DNA of 64,000 nucleotides from Bacteroidota bacterium (GTDB taxonomy: Bacteria > Bacteroidota > Ignavibacteria > Kryptoniales > JAKASW01). The notes under the pieces are model-generated. The model saw only the letters and a program-made list of their open reading frames with translations. It did not search any database and was not told where the DNA came from. The translations under genes were made by a program, and so were the position numbers. Positions 1-9,181 of this stretch are shown here, piece after piece (the stretch's first letter is position 1; each line of letters starts with the position of its first letter). The stretch is taken from the NCBI GenBank assembly GCA_023381615.1, contig JAMCQL010000067.1, positions 62,001-126,000 of the forward strand, in the 5' to 3' direction.

Positions 1-1154
1 CGCTGATAAGCATCCTTGCAAATCTTCTTATTGTCCCACTCGCAGGAATCTTCACAACAATGTCTTTCACGTTCATATTCTTCAGCCTCTTCTCCTCTTC
101 TCTTGCATCAATTTACGGAGCAGCCACCCAGCTTCTTGGATTCTTTATCCTCCAGATCAACTCGATGCTCGGTTCGCTCAGTATAAGCAGCGCGAGAGTT
201 GCTGACTCCGGCTGGATATTCGCTTCGCTTTATCTGCTTTGGCTACTCGCCGTTGCTGCATTCGGAAAAAATAATCTTTGGAAAAAATTTGCTCTGGCAG
301 TTCTCCTTGGAGCAAATCTTCTTCTTTACGCAAGTTTCTTCGGTGGAAAACCCGAAGCGAAACTATTTGTCCTTGATGTCGGACAGGGAGATGCGATCTA
401 TCTCGAACTTCCCGACGGGAAAAACATGCTCGTGGACGCCGGTATGAAATTCGGAACTTATGACGCTGGTGAGCGCGTCATAATTCCATTTTTGGAGCGT
501 CGCGGCGTGGAAAAACTCGACTATTTTGTGATGACTCATTTGCACAGCGATCATATTGGCGGAGCAGCGTCGATTATCAGGAAGCTGAAGGTCGCCAACT
601 TTGTTTATCCGGATCAATTTTCTCGGTCGGAATCATGGATAAAGACGCTGGCTTCGGTTCATGCCCTGAAAATTCCCACGAAAAGCGCGCAAGCCGGAAT
701 GATTTTGGACTCTGGCTCAATGTACAGAGTGTACGTCCTGCATCCAAACCGGACTTATGTTGGTGTTGGCGGACGTTCGTATGATAAGAAACTGAACGAC
801 GGCTCAATTGTCCTGAAGGTCAGTATTGGAAAGGAAAGTTTTCTTCTCGTCGGAGATGTGGAAAGACGCGTTGAGCATGAGCTTGTTGGGGTCTATGGAA
901 ATTTTCTCTCTTCGAACATTTATAAGGCGGGCCATCACGGAAGCATCACAAGCTCATCTTCGGAATTTGTGAGAGAAATTCACCCGGCATACGCGGTCAT
1001 CTCGGTTGGAGCAAGAAACAGTTTCGGCCATCCTTCGTCTAATGTTTTGAACGAGATGTCTCAAGAGGGAATCGAAATCTGGAGAACGGATTTGCGTGGT
1101 GCAGCTTATTTTCGAGTCAACATGGATACGACAGAGCTTGTTCAATGGCGGTGA
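1..1154 (+). CDS. comEC: ComEC/Rec2 DNA-uptake protein, C-terminal part (5' end outside window)
   Basis: The reading frame is open from the window edge, so only the 3' part is present. It starts in the last transmembrane segments of the competence domain (an ANLLIVPLAG-like helix, then a 40-residue hydrophobic stretch) and continues into a metallo-beta-lactamase-fold domain. Zn-binding motifs are THLHSDHIGG, LLVGDVE and KAGHHGS. ComEC forms the inner-membrane channel for single-stranded DNA in natural transformation, and the MBL domain is the proposed nuclease of the transported strand. Identification is firm; activity is inferred from the family. Confidence 0.9.
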   Translation, partial: LISILANLLIVPLAGIFTTMSFTFIFFSLFSSSLASIYGAATQLLGFFILQINSMLGSLSISSARVADSGWIFASLYLLWLLAVAAFGKNNLWKKFALAVLLGANLLLYASFFGGKPEAKLFVLDVGQGDAIYLELPDGKNMLVDAGMKFGTYDAGERVIIPFLERRGVEKLDYFVMTHLHSDHIGGAASIIRKLKVANFVYPDQFSRSESWIKTLASVHALKIPTKSAQAGMILDSGSMYRVYVLHPNRTYVGVGGRSYDKKLNDGSIVLKVSIGKESFLLVGDVERRVEHELVGVYGNFLSSNIYKAGHHGSITSSSSEFVREIHPAYAVISVGARNSFGHPSSNVLNEMSQEGIEIWRTDLRGAAYFRVNMDTTELVQWR

Positions 1155-1283
1155 AATTGGACGCGGCAAATTCTCGTAACATCCCAAAAGTTTGAATGTT
1201 AAGCCTTTCGGAAGCCTTTGAAATCCTTGATTTTTACTATATGCGGGTTTAAATTTCACAGCAAAAAATTCGAGGCGGAAAGT

Positions 1284-2066
1284 TTGATCACGCTTAGTCC
1301 AGATGATAGAAAATTGCAGGACGAACTAAAGGCTAACGGCAGTATTCCGGAGCACATAGCCATTATCATGGATGGAAACGGCCGGTGGGCGAAACAGCGC
1401 GGGCTTCCTCGCGTCGCCGGACACCGCGAAGGCGTAACCTCCGTTCGTGATGTTGTCGAAACTTGCGGACAATTAGGCGTGAAATGTTTGACGCTATACA
1501 CTTTCTCTACAGAAAATTGGAAGCGGCCGCATCAGGAGGTCTCCACTTTGATGCGTCTGCTCGTGAAGGCTCTTCGCGATGAGACGGACAAGCTTCACGA
1601 AAACAACGTTCGATTGACGGCGATTGGAGACGTCGATTCTCTTCCCGCCGGAGTTCAGCGTGAGCTTTATGACGCTTTCGAGAAAACGAAACATAATACA
1701 GGTTTGAATCTAAATTTAGCATTGAGTTATTCAGGTCGCTGGGAAATTACTGAGGCTGTTCGCCGGATCGCTGCGGATGCCGTGAGCGGTAAAATCGCGA
1801 TTGCTGATATAAATGAATCTGCATTTGCTAACTATCTGAGCACGGCTTCGATACCCGATCCCGATTTACTGATAAGGACGAGCGGCGAGCTTCGCCTAAG
1901 CAATTTTCTCCTATATCAGCTTGCGTATACAGAAATATACATTTCAAAAGTCTACTGGCCCGATTTTCGCCGTAGGCATCTCTACGAAGCGATAAGCGAC
2001 TTCCAAAAGCGCGAGCGCAGGTTCGGACTTGTCGGTGAGCAGGTTAAGCACTTCCAGACGCTTTAA
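1284..2066 (+). CDS. uppS: Undecaprenyl diphosphate synthase
   Basis: Cis-prenyltransferase that makes the C55 lipid carrier for peptidoglycan and O-antigen. The signature IIMDGNGRWA (catalytic Asp) and the C-terminal RTSGE and YWPDF motifs are present, and the length (about 260 aa) is normal. The frame is open further upstream to a TTG at 1218, but family members usually begin shortly before the PEHIAIIMDG block. I therefore prefer TTG at 1284, preceded by a GAGGCGGA ribosome-binding-like stretch. It lies upstream of bamA, a common arrangement. Confidence 0.9.
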   Translation: MITLSPDDRKLQDELKANGSIPEHIAIIMDGNGRWAKQRGLPRVAGHREGVTSVRDVVETCGQLGVKCLTLYTFSTENWKRPHQEVSTLMRLLVKALRDETDKLHENNVRLTAIGDVDSLPAGVQRELYDAFEKTKHNTGLNLNLALSYSGRWEITEAVRRIAADAVSGKIAIADINESAFANYLSTASIPDPDLLIRTSGELRLSNFLLYQLAYTEIYISKVYWPDFRRRHLYEAISDFQKRERRFGLVGEQVKHFQTL

Positions 2067-2207
2067 TGAATCAATTGATCGTGTCGTTCAGATTGCATGA
2101 GAAAGGCAATCGCGGCGACTTCTTTGTATCCGAAGAAAAAGCGGCCATTCAAAGCCTGCGTTTCTTGATAAGTAACTTTTTTAAAATGAATTTTGCAGAA
2201 AGAATCT
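2067..2207 (+). CDS. Possible 46-aa ORF between uppS and bamA
   Basis: An ATG directly follows the uppS stop codon and opens a 46-codon frame ending in TAA just before bamA. I do not recognise the product; it is weakly hydrophobic near its end and has no motif. It may be a translationally coupled small protein, the remnant of a gene lost from this spot, or chance. Confidence 0.25.
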
Positions 2208-2214
2208 AATCAGG

Positions 2215-4584
2215 ATGAAGTATCTTCTTTTGTTGCTTACTTTTGTTTCGTTGGTTGTAACTGCTCAAGCTCAAAATGCCGAGAAGGCTCAGCCATTAAA
2301 AATTCTAGGAATATCCGTCGAGGGGAACAAACTTACGGATGCGGCGGCAATTATTAGATATTCCGGTCTGAAAATTGGGGGCGAGTTTACGCCAGGCGGC
2401 GATGAAATCCGTCAGGCGATAAAACAACTTTGGTCGCTCGGAATTTTCTCGAATATTGAAGTTCTTATCGACAATCAAATAGGCGATGGTGCCTTTCTAC
2501 TTATTAAAGTTCAGGAATATCCTCGACTGAATGACATAGTCATCAAGGGTAATGATGAACTTAGCGAAAAGGATATCAAGGACCAGATAAATCTTGTCAA
2601 AGGTCAGATAGTCAATCCGCAGGATCTGAGCACGCTCGCTTACAACATCAAGAAAAAATACGAAGATAAAGGCTACCTTCTTGCGCAGATCAATCCCGTG
2701 CTTGAACCTGTAGCTGACACCGCTGGTGCGCCGGTGAATCTCGTTGTGAACATCGACGAAGGGAAGGAAGTCGAAATCAAGTCGATAACCTTCAGCGGGA
2801 ACAAGGAATTCTCTTCCAGCGACTTGCGCGGAGCGATGGACGACACGCACGAGAAAGTCTGGTGGATGTTCTGGAGAAGCGCCAAGTTCGATCCGAAGAA
2901 ATACGAAGAAGACAAGCGGAAAATAATCGATTTTTACAGAAAACACGGCTATATCGACGCTTCCATACTCTCCGATTCGATTTGGTACAGCCCCAATAAA
3001 GAAGACATGTACATTCATATCAACGTTTATGAAGGCAAGAAATATTACATAAGACACATCGTCTGGGAAGGGAACACAAAATATCCCGCGAGTGTCCTGA
3101 ATGAACGACTTGGACTGAAGGAAGGCGAAGTTTATAACAAAGAAAAGTTTGATGAGAACCTTCGCGGTAACAAAGATCAAACCGACGTTGCATCTCTGTA
3201 TCTGGACACCGGCTATTTGACTTTTAACGCTGAGCCGGAAGAAATTCGAATTCCGCCCGATTCGATAGATCTGAGAATTAGAGTTTTCGAACGAAATCAA
3301 TTTCATATTGGCGAAGTCTTGATCAACGGGAATACGAAGACAGAAGACAAGGTTATCCGCCGCGAGCTTTTCACGGTGCCGGGAGATTACTTCTCACGCT
3401 CGATGATAATTAGAAGCGTGCGGCAGCTTTCGCAGATGAATTATTTCAATCCCGAAAAAATCAAACCTGATTATTATATTGTCAACGATTCTACCGTGAA
3501 CGTAACTTACGATGTCCAGGAAAAATCGAGCGACACGTTCAACATGTCTGTCGGTTACAGTCAGCTTTTCGGTTTCACCGGATCAATTGGCATCAGTTTC
3601 AATAATTTCGACATCGAGCATCCTCTTCAGGGCGGCGCCGGCCAGGCTTTGAGTTTTAACTGGCAATTTGGCGTCAGCACTTATTACAGGACATTCCAAT
3701 TGGGATTCTCAGAGCCATGGTTCATGGATACGCCCACATCGCTCGGCGTAAACATATTCGATACGCGTCAGGTTTATGTTTATGATCTGAGAATGACAGG
3801 CGCCTCATTAAGCGTTGGGCGCAGATTCAGATGGCCCGATGATTATTTCCGCGGCGACTGGATTTTCACGGCACAGAGCAACAACGTTGCGAATGGCGGC
3901 GGCTATTATCAGAACGGTATTTACGACGAGTTCAGTATAACGCAAGTGCTTTCGAGGAACAGCACCGACAGCCCGATATTTCCCACGGTCGGTTCGAATG
4001 TTTCATTGAGTGATGAAATAGCCGGGCCGCCTATTCTACCGGGAGTAACGAATTTTCAAAAACATGTTTTCTCCGCCAATTGGTACACACCGTTGTTCGG
4101 AACGAATCGCATTGTCCTTTACAGCGGGACAACATTCGGAGTTATCGGTTCTATAACCAATCATTCTTACATCTCTCCCGTAGAGATGTTCTTTATGGGC
4201 GGCACTGGGCTGGGTTACATTGCGACGACTCCATTGCGCGGTTACGCCGATAGAATGGTTGGACCGAAATCTCCCGACACGCAAAACGGCACTCCAATCG
4301 GCGGTAAGGTGATGTTCAAGCAGACACTCGAGCTGCGTTTTTCTTTGACGCAGGATCCAATTCCTTTGTACCTTCTGTTGTTTGCAGAGGGAGGCAATGT
4401 CTATCAGGATTGGAATCATACGAATATTTTTCAATTGGATCGTTCAGCAGGCGTTGGCGCGCGCGTCTTAATAAACCCGATCGGATTAATCGGATTCGAT
4501 TATGGCTACGGGTTTGACCCTGTTGCTCCAAATGCGCCGCCGTCCGGCTGGCAATTCCAGTTCCAATTCGGCAAGAGCTTTTAA
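2215..4584 (+). CDS. bamA: Outer membrane protein assembly factor BamA
   Basis: 789 aa with an N-terminal signal peptide (about residues 1-19, ending AQAQN), a series of POTRA domains (about 25-420; the first begins near LKILGISVEGNKLTD) and a C-terminal Omp85/D15 16-strand barrel finishing in an aromatic residue (GKSF). BamA inserts beta-barrel proteins into the outer membrane. Its position next to two Skp/OmpH chaperones and lpxD is the classic envelope-biogenesis cluster. Confidence 0.95.
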   Translation: MKYLLLLLTFVSLVVTAQAQNAEKAQPLKILGISVEGNKLTDAAAIIRYSGLKIGGEFTPGGDEIRQAIKQLWSLGIFSNIEVLIDNQIGDGAFLLIKVQEYPRLNDIVIKGNDELSEKDIKDQINLVKGQIVNPQDLSTLAYNIKKKYEDKGYLLAQINPVLEPVADTAGAPVNLVVNIDEGKEVEIKSITFSGNKEFSSSDLRGAMDDTHEKVWWMFWRSAKFDPKKYEEDKRKIIDFYRKHGYIDASILSDSIWYSPNKEDMYIHINVYEGKKYYIRHIVWEGNTKYPASVLNERLGLKEGEVYNKEKFDENLRGNKDQTDVASLYLDTGYLTFNAEPEEIRIPPDSIDLRIRVFERNQFHIGEVLINGNTKTEDKVIRRELFTVPGDYFSRSMIIRSVRQLSQMNYFNPEKIKPDYYIVNDSTVNVTYDVQEKSSDTFNMSVGYSQLFGFTGSIGISFNNFDIEHPLQGGAGQALSFNWQFGVSTYYRTFQLGFSEPWFMDTPTSLGVNIFDTRQVYVYDLRMTGASLSVGRRFRWPDDYFRGDWIFTAQSNNVANGGGYYQNGIYDEFSITQVLSRNSTDSPIFPTVGSNVSLSDEIAGPPILPGVTNFQKHVFSANWYTPLFGTNRIVLYSGTTFGVIGSITNHSYISPVEMFFMGGTGLGYIATTPLRGYADRMVGPKSPDTQNGTPIGGKVMFKQTLELRFSLTQDPIPLYLLLFAEGGNVYQDWNHTNIFQLDRSAGVGARVLINPIGLIGFDYGYGFDPVAPNAPPSGWQFQFQFGKSF

Positions 4585-4633
4585 GGTCTAAGACTATTAT
4601 TTTTGAATTAAACACAAAAGAAAGAGGTTAAAA

Positions 4634-5188
4634 GTGAAAGAGAAATTTGTTGTTTTGCTTTCGTCGGCGATTATTCTGTCGGCGCTCGGTTTCATGTTCG
4701 CGGCATCGCCAAAAGACCAGCCGTTGAAAATCGGCTATGTGAATTCGGGAACAATTCTGAATCAGCTTCCTGCCGCTCAGGCTGCTCAGAGAAAACTCGA
4801 CGCGCTGATGAAAGCGTGGAGTGACACCGTCGATCAGATGTCGAAGCAGTATCAGGAAAAGGTTGACGCTTATACAAAGCAGGCTGCAATGATGACAGAT
4901 CAGGCGAAACAGCAGGCGCAGCAGGACATCAACAACCTTCAGCAGCAAATCATTGCTTATCGCCAGGAAAAAGTCGGCCAAGGCGGCGAGCTGGATCAAG
5001 CCCGCGAGAAGTTACTCAAACCAATCCGCGACAAGGTCTACGGAATAATTGCGAAAGTCGCGAAGGATCAGAAGATGCAATTCGTCTTCGACAAGCGGGA
5101 AGAGATGGCAGTCATTCTTTACGCCGATCCGGATTACGACTTGACTTATAAAGTGTTGGATATTTTGAATCGTGAAAAAGCAAAATGA
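4634..5188 (+). CDS. OmpH/Skp family periplasmic chaperone (first copy)
   Basis: 184 aa, GTG start with AGAGG upstream. It has a signal peptide to about residue 24, an OmpH core beginning KIGYVNSGTILNQLP, a Gln/Lys-rich coiled coil (residues 55-115) and a C-terminal strand region. Skp-type trimers hold unfolded outer-membrane proteins on the way to BamA. It is 7 bp from the second paralogue and probably co-transcribed with bamA. Confidence 0.9.
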   Translation: MKEKFVVLLSSAIILSALGFMFAASPKDQPLKIGYVNSGTILNQLPAAQAAQRKLDALMKAWSDTVDQMSKQYQEKVDAYTKQAAMMTDQAKQQAQQDINNLQQQIIAYRQEKVGQGGELDQAREKLLKPIRDKVYGIIAKVAKDQKMQFVFDKREEMAVILYADPDYDLTYKVLDILNREKAK

Positions 5189-5195
5189 GGTTGTT

Positions 5196-5774
5196 ATGAA
5201 AACGAGAGCTTTGAAATCATGGCTGCTTGTCAGCGCTTTGATATTTGTTTCGAGCGCTGTCGGTTTTGCACAGCAGAAGATCGGATGGGTTGATACTCAG
5301 GAAATTATGAAGCAGCTGCCGGAAGCAGTCGAGGCACAGGGCAAACTTGATGCTCTCGTTGCGCAATGGCAGAGCGACATCAACAAACTGCAGAATCAGC
5401 TTCAGCAGGAAGCGAACGACTACCAGAAGAGGCGCCTTATTCTTCCCGAGCAAGCTCGTGTTCAAGAAGAGCAAAAGCTCAGCGACCTTCAGAAAAAAAT
5501 TGTTGATTTGCGAAACCAGAGATTCGGACAAAACGGCGATCTTTATCAGCAGCAGAATACGATCATGCGCCCCGTTCAGGAGAAAATTCTGAAGACGATT
5601 CAGGATGTCGCGAAGGAGGGGAGTTACGATTATATATTTGACAAGAGCGGTCAGGTACTTTTGATGTACGCGAACAATAAGTACGATGTTACCCAACAGG
5701 TGCTTGACAAGTTGAAGACCTCGACAAATGCTCCAGGCATCACTAATCCGGCAACGCCTCCCGGCATCCACTGA
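5196..5774 (+). CDS. OmpH/Skp family periplasmic chaperone (second copy)
   Basis: About 192 aa. The frame is open from GTG 5172, inside the preceding gene, but ATG 5196 follows a GAGG motif and gives a clean signal peptide (LVSALIFVSSAVGFAQ). The mature part repeats the OmpH pattern (KIGWVDTQEIMKQLP, long Gln-rich coiled coil), plus a Pro/Thr-rich tail. It is a tandem paralogue of the upstream gene. Its TGA overlaps the lpxD start (ATGA), indicating translational coupling. Confidence 0.9.
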   Translation: MKTRALKSWLLVSALIFVSSAVGFAQQKIGWVDTQEIMKQLPEAVEAQGKLDALVAQWQSDINKLQNQLQQEANDYQKRRLILPEQARVQEEQKLSDLQKKIVDLRNQRFGQNGDLYQQQNTIMRPVQEKILKTIQDVAKEGSYDYIFDKSGQVLLMYANNKYDVTQQVLDKLKTSTNAPGITNPATPPGIH

Positions 5775-6808
5775 TGAAGGTTTCTCAAATTGCTCAGCTT
5801 ATTGGAGCAAGAGTTGACGGGAATGCCGACGCTGAAATATCTGGTATTGCAAAAATAGAGGAGGCCAAGACGGGCGATATTACTTTCTTGGCAAACCCTA
5901 AGTATGAAAAGTACGTTGCGACAACCAAAGCGTCGGCAGTCATCGTTTCGGAAGATTTCAGAACTGATCGAACCGATCTCGTTCTTCTCCGTGCAAGAGA
6001 TCCTTATGTTGCGTTCGTCTTCGCTTTGAAAAAAATGATGCCGCCTCCCGAGCAGCTTCCCGTTGGCGTACATCCGTCGGCACACATTTCTCCGAAAGCA
6101 AAAGTCGGCAAGGATGTCCGCATCGGCGCTTTTGCCAGCGTGCTCGATAATGCGAAGATCGGCGACAGAGCCACAGTTTCACACGGAGCCGTCATTGGCG
6201 AAGAGGCGGAAGTCGGCGAGGATGCTTTGATCTACCCGAACGTTACGGTCTATCAGGGCTGCAAGATCGGGAAAAGGGTTACGATACATAGTGGTACGGT
6301 CATTGGAAGCGACGGCTTCGGGTTTGCGCAGAAGAGAGATGGAACTTACGAAAAAATTCCGCAGTTCGGAATCGTTTTAATAGAAGATGACGTTGAGATC
6401 GGCTCCAATTGTTCGGTCGACCGCGCAACGCTTGGAGAGACAAAAATCTGCAGTGGTGTGAAAATCGACAATCTGGTTCAAATTGCCCACAATGTCGTCA
6501 TTGGCGACAATACCGTGATCGCGGCGCAGACGGGAATTTCGGGCAGCACAAAAATTGGGAAAAACTGCATTATTGCCGGACAGGTTGGTTTTGTCGGGCA
6601 TTTGGAAATAGCCGACAACACAACAGTGGGGGCGCAATCGGGAGTCTCGAAATCCATAAAGGAACCCGGCAAGATTTATTGGGGCACTCCGGCAAAAGAG
6701 ATGCGGGAATCAAAGCGGATTGAAGGCGCGTTGAGAATGCTGCCGAAAATTATTGAGGAGTTCACCGCACTCCAGCAAAAAGTTGAAAAACTCACGAAGA
6801 AGGAGTAG
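5774..6808 (+). CDS. lpxD: UDP-3-O-acylglucosamine N-acyltransferase LpxD
   Basis: 344 aa. The N-terminal uridine-binding LpxD domain (residues 1-95) is followed by a left-handed beta-helix of hexapeptide repeats and a C-terminal helix. The motif VQIAHNVVIG contains the catalytic His. The enzyme adds the second 3-hydroxyacyl chain in lipid A synthesis, so this organism makes lipid A. The start overlaps the stop of the upstream skp gene. Confidence 0.95.
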   Translation: MKVSQIAQLIGARVDGNADAEISGIAKIEEAKTGDITFLANPKYEKYVATTKASAVIVSEDFRTDRTDLVLLRARDPYVAFVFALKKMMPPPEQLPVGVHPSAHISPKAKVGKDVRIGAFASVLDNAKIGDRATVSHGAVIGEEAEVGEDALIYPNVTVYQGCKIGKRVTIHSGTVIGSDGFGFAQKRDGTYEKIPQFGIVLIEDDVEIGSNCSVDRATLGETKICSGVKIDNLVQIAHNVVIGDNTVIAAQTGISGSTKIGKNCIIAGQVGFVGHLEIADNTTVGAQSGVSKSIKEPGKIYWGTPAKEMRESKRIEGALRMLPKIIEEFTALQQKVEKLTKKE

Positions 6809-6816
6809 CCATATAG

Positions 6817-8271
6817 ATGCTTGTTCAACAGCGTACCATTTCAAAGAGAGTTTCAATTTCCGGCGTTGGGCTTCACACGGGCTGTGAGTCCACAATTACG
6901 TTTCTTCCGGCGCCGGAAAATCATGGCATTGTTTTTCGCCGCACCGACGTCGGAGGCAACCCGGAAATTCCGGCGCTCGCCGATTTTGTCGTAGACGTCT
7001 CACGCGGCACGACGCTCGGAATCGGCGACGTGAAAGTTCATACCGTGGAACACGTTTTGGCTGCCGTCGCAGGTTTGGAAATAGATAATATCATGATAGA
7101 ACTCGATGCGCCTGAGCCGCCTGTCGGAGACGGAAGCGCGAAGCCGTTCGTCGATGTGCTTTTGGAGGCGGGATTCACAGGCCAGGATGCTCCCAAAGAT
7201 TATCTCATGATCGACCAGACAGTGGAGTATCTGAATGAAAAGAAGGAAGTGCAGATGGTTGCGCTTCCTCTCGACGATTTCAGGATTACTATAATGATCG
7301 ATTATAAAAACCCCGCGCTCGGAAGCCAGCATACGGGTTTGTTCTCTCTCGAAAAGGAATTCGTCGCCGACTTTTCTTCTGCAAGGACCTTCTGCTTTTT
7401 GAAAGAAGTCGAGATGCTTCACGAGCAGGGACTCATCAAAGGCGGAAATCTTGATAATGCAATTGTGATCGTAGACGACGAAATGAGTCCGACAGAACTA
7501 AAGAAGCTCGCGAAGAAATTAGACATCAATAAATCTATCATACTCGGTTCGACGGGAATCCTCAACGATAAGACTCTGCGTTTCAAGAATGAGCCGGCTC
7601 GCCACAAACTTCTTGATCTCTTAGGCGATCTCGCTCTGGTCGGCGCGCCGATGAAAGCTCAGATCCTTGCGGCAAGGCCGGGCCATCCGCACAACGTCGA
7701 GTTCGCAAAGAAGATTCGAAAGCTGTACCAGCAAAAGAAAATTGTAAAGAAATATCAGTTCACGAAAACAGCCGGTGTAATATTTGACATCGAGGCCATA
7801 AAGCGAATTCTCCCGCACCGCTATCCGTTCCTTCTCGTGGACAAGATTGTTGACTTCAAGCTGGATGAAAAAGTTGTCGGAATAAAAAATGTTTCCACCA
7901 ATGAACCGTTCTTCCAAGGGCATTTCCCACAGAAGCCGGTGATGCCGGGAGTCCTGATTGTCGAGGCAATGGCGCAGACCGGCGGAATTCTCCTTTTGAA
8001 TGGGATGGAAAATCCCGATGGCAAATTGGTTTATTTTATGTCAATGAATAATGTAAAATGGAGAAAGACGGTTGTTCCGGGCGATCAATTGATAATGCAA
8101 GTTGAGATGGTTTCAAGAAGGAGCAAGATCGCGACGCTGGCAGGGAAGGCTTTTGTAGATGGGACTCTTGTGGCTGAGGCGGAAATGACCGCGGCGATCG
8201 TCGATGCGGACGGAACACCTGCGGCAAGCCTGTCTTCGCTGTCCGCAGGCGAACCTTCTCGCGAAAAGTGA
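6817..8271 (+). CDS. lpxC/fabZ: Bifunctional LpxC deacetylase / FabZ dehydratase fusion
   Basis: 484 aa. Residues 1-315 form LpxC (UDP-3-O-acyl-GlcNAc deacetylase; Zn ligands in VEHVLAA and HKLLDLLGD, catalytic His in GHPHNVEF). Residues about 330-470 form FabZ (3-hydroxyacyl-ACP dehydratase; LPHRYPFLLVD and the GHFPQKPVMPGVLIVEAMAQ segment with the catalytic Glu). This fusion is typical of Bacteroidota and relatives. It joins the committed step of lipid A to the enzyme that competes for the same 3-hydroxyacyl-ACP. Confidence 0.96.
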   Translation: MLVQQRTISKRVSISGVGLHTGCESTITFLPAPENHGIVFRRTDVGGNPEIPALADFVVDVSRGTTLGIGDVKVHTVEHVLAAVAGLEIDNIMIELDAPEPPVGDGSAKPFVDVLLEAGFTGQDAPKDYLMIDQTVEYLNEKKEVQMVALPLDDFRITIMIDYKNPALGSQHTGLFSLEKEFVADFSSARTFCFLKEVEMLHEQGLIKGGNLDNAIVIVDDEMSPTELKKLAKKLDINKSIILGSTGILNDKTLRFKNEPARHKLLDLLGDLALVGAPMKAQILAARPGHPHNVEFAKKIRKLYQQKKIVKKYQFTKTAGVIFDIEAIKRILPHRYPFLLVDKIVDFKLDEKVVGIKNVSTNEPFFQGHFPQKPVMPGVLIVEAMAQTGGILLLNGMENPDGKLVYFMSMNNVKWRKTVVPGDQLIMQVEMVSRRSKIATLAGKAFVDGTLVAEAEMTAAIVDADGTPAASLSSLSAGEPSREK

Positions 8272-8279
8272 ATTAACAA

Positions 8280-9059
8280 ATGGCAACATTAATTGACCCG
8301 AGAGCTGTCGTCAGCCCGAAGGCACAGCTGGGGAATGGTGTAACAATCGGTCCTTTCACCGTCGTTGAAGAGGACGTCGTTATCGGAGACGATAGCAAGA
8401 TCGCCTCGTCCGCATACATCGCGAATGGCGCTCGGATAGGAAAGAACTGCAGGATACATCATGGGGCCGTCGTGTCGAACGCTCCTCAGGATTTGAAGTA
8501 CGCAAACGAGCCGACACTTTTCGAAGTCGGCGACAATGTCGTGATCAGAGAGTTCTGCACGCTCCATCGCGGGACTGTTGAGACCGGCAAAACAGTTCTC
8601 GGAAGCGACTGTCTGCTGATGGCTTACGTGCACATTGCGCACGACTGCAGAGTCGGGAATAAATGCATATTCGCAAATAATGTTACGCTTGCGGGACACG
8701 TTGAGGTGGGAGACTGGGTAACAATCGGCGGACTTACCCCAATTCACCAGTTCGTTCACGTTGGAGCGCATGTTATGATTGGCGGCGGGTTTAGGGCTGT
8801 GCAGGATGTACCGCCTTATGTTCTTGCGGGCCGTGAGCCGCTCAGATATGAAGGAATAAATTTAATCGGCCTAAGGAGAAGAGGCTTCACACGTGAGCAG
8901 ATAGAAAACATCGAAGACGTCTACAGGGTTATTTATTCGTCGGGACTGATGTTCAGTGAGGCGATCAAGAAAATAGATGCGGAATTCCCAAAGACCGCAG
9001 AAGTTAATCTCATCCTCAACTTTCTCAAGACATCTTCACGCGGGATAATCCGAAAGTAA
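8280..9059 (+). CDS. lpxA: UDP-N-acetylglucosamine acyltransferase LpxA
   Basis: 259 aa hexapeptide-repeat acyltransferase performing the first step of lipid A synthesis. The catalytic His lies in MAYVHIAHDCRVGN, followed by the C-terminal helical domain from about residue 190. Usual family length. It follows lpxC/fabZ by 8 bp and closes the lpxD-lpxC/fabZ-lpxA operon. Confidence 0.96.
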   Translation: MATLIDPRAVVSPKAQLGNGVTIGPFTVVEEDVVIGDDSKIASSAYIANGARIGKNCRIHHGAVVSNAPQDLKYANEPTLFEVGDNVVIREFCTLHRGTVETGKTVLGSDCLLMAYVHIAHDCRVGNKCIFANNVTLAGHVEVGDWVTIGGLTPIHQFVHVGAHVMIGGGFRAVQDVPPYVLAGREPLRYEGINLIGLRRRGFTREQIENIEDVYRVIYSSGLMFSEAIKKIDAEFPKTAEVNLILNFLKTSSRGIIRK

Positions 9060-9069
9060 TCGTGGGCGC

Positions 9070-9180
9070 GGAGCCTTTTCGACCTTTTCCCGTCCGAAGG
9101 TCGGTGACTCCCGACGGGTCGGCCTACGGCCTCGTAGAGGGTCATCGACGACTCGTCGAGATCCTGCGGAAATGGATCCA
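9070..9180. repeat. Palindrome-rich intergenic repeat between lpxA and the lipoate ligase
   Basis: A GC-rich stretch containing short inverted repeats (ACCTTCGG/CCGAAGGT-like, GGCCTACGGCC, CTCGTAGAG, ACGACTCGTCG). Parts recur elsewhere in the window: the TTCCCGTCCGAAGG core near 25.01 kb, and a GGCCTACGGCCTCGTAGAGG-like block near 30.79 kb. It is translatable in frame with the downstream ligase but does not resemble the family's N-terminus, so I treat it as non-coding repeat. Confidence 0.55.
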
Positions 9181-9181
9181 T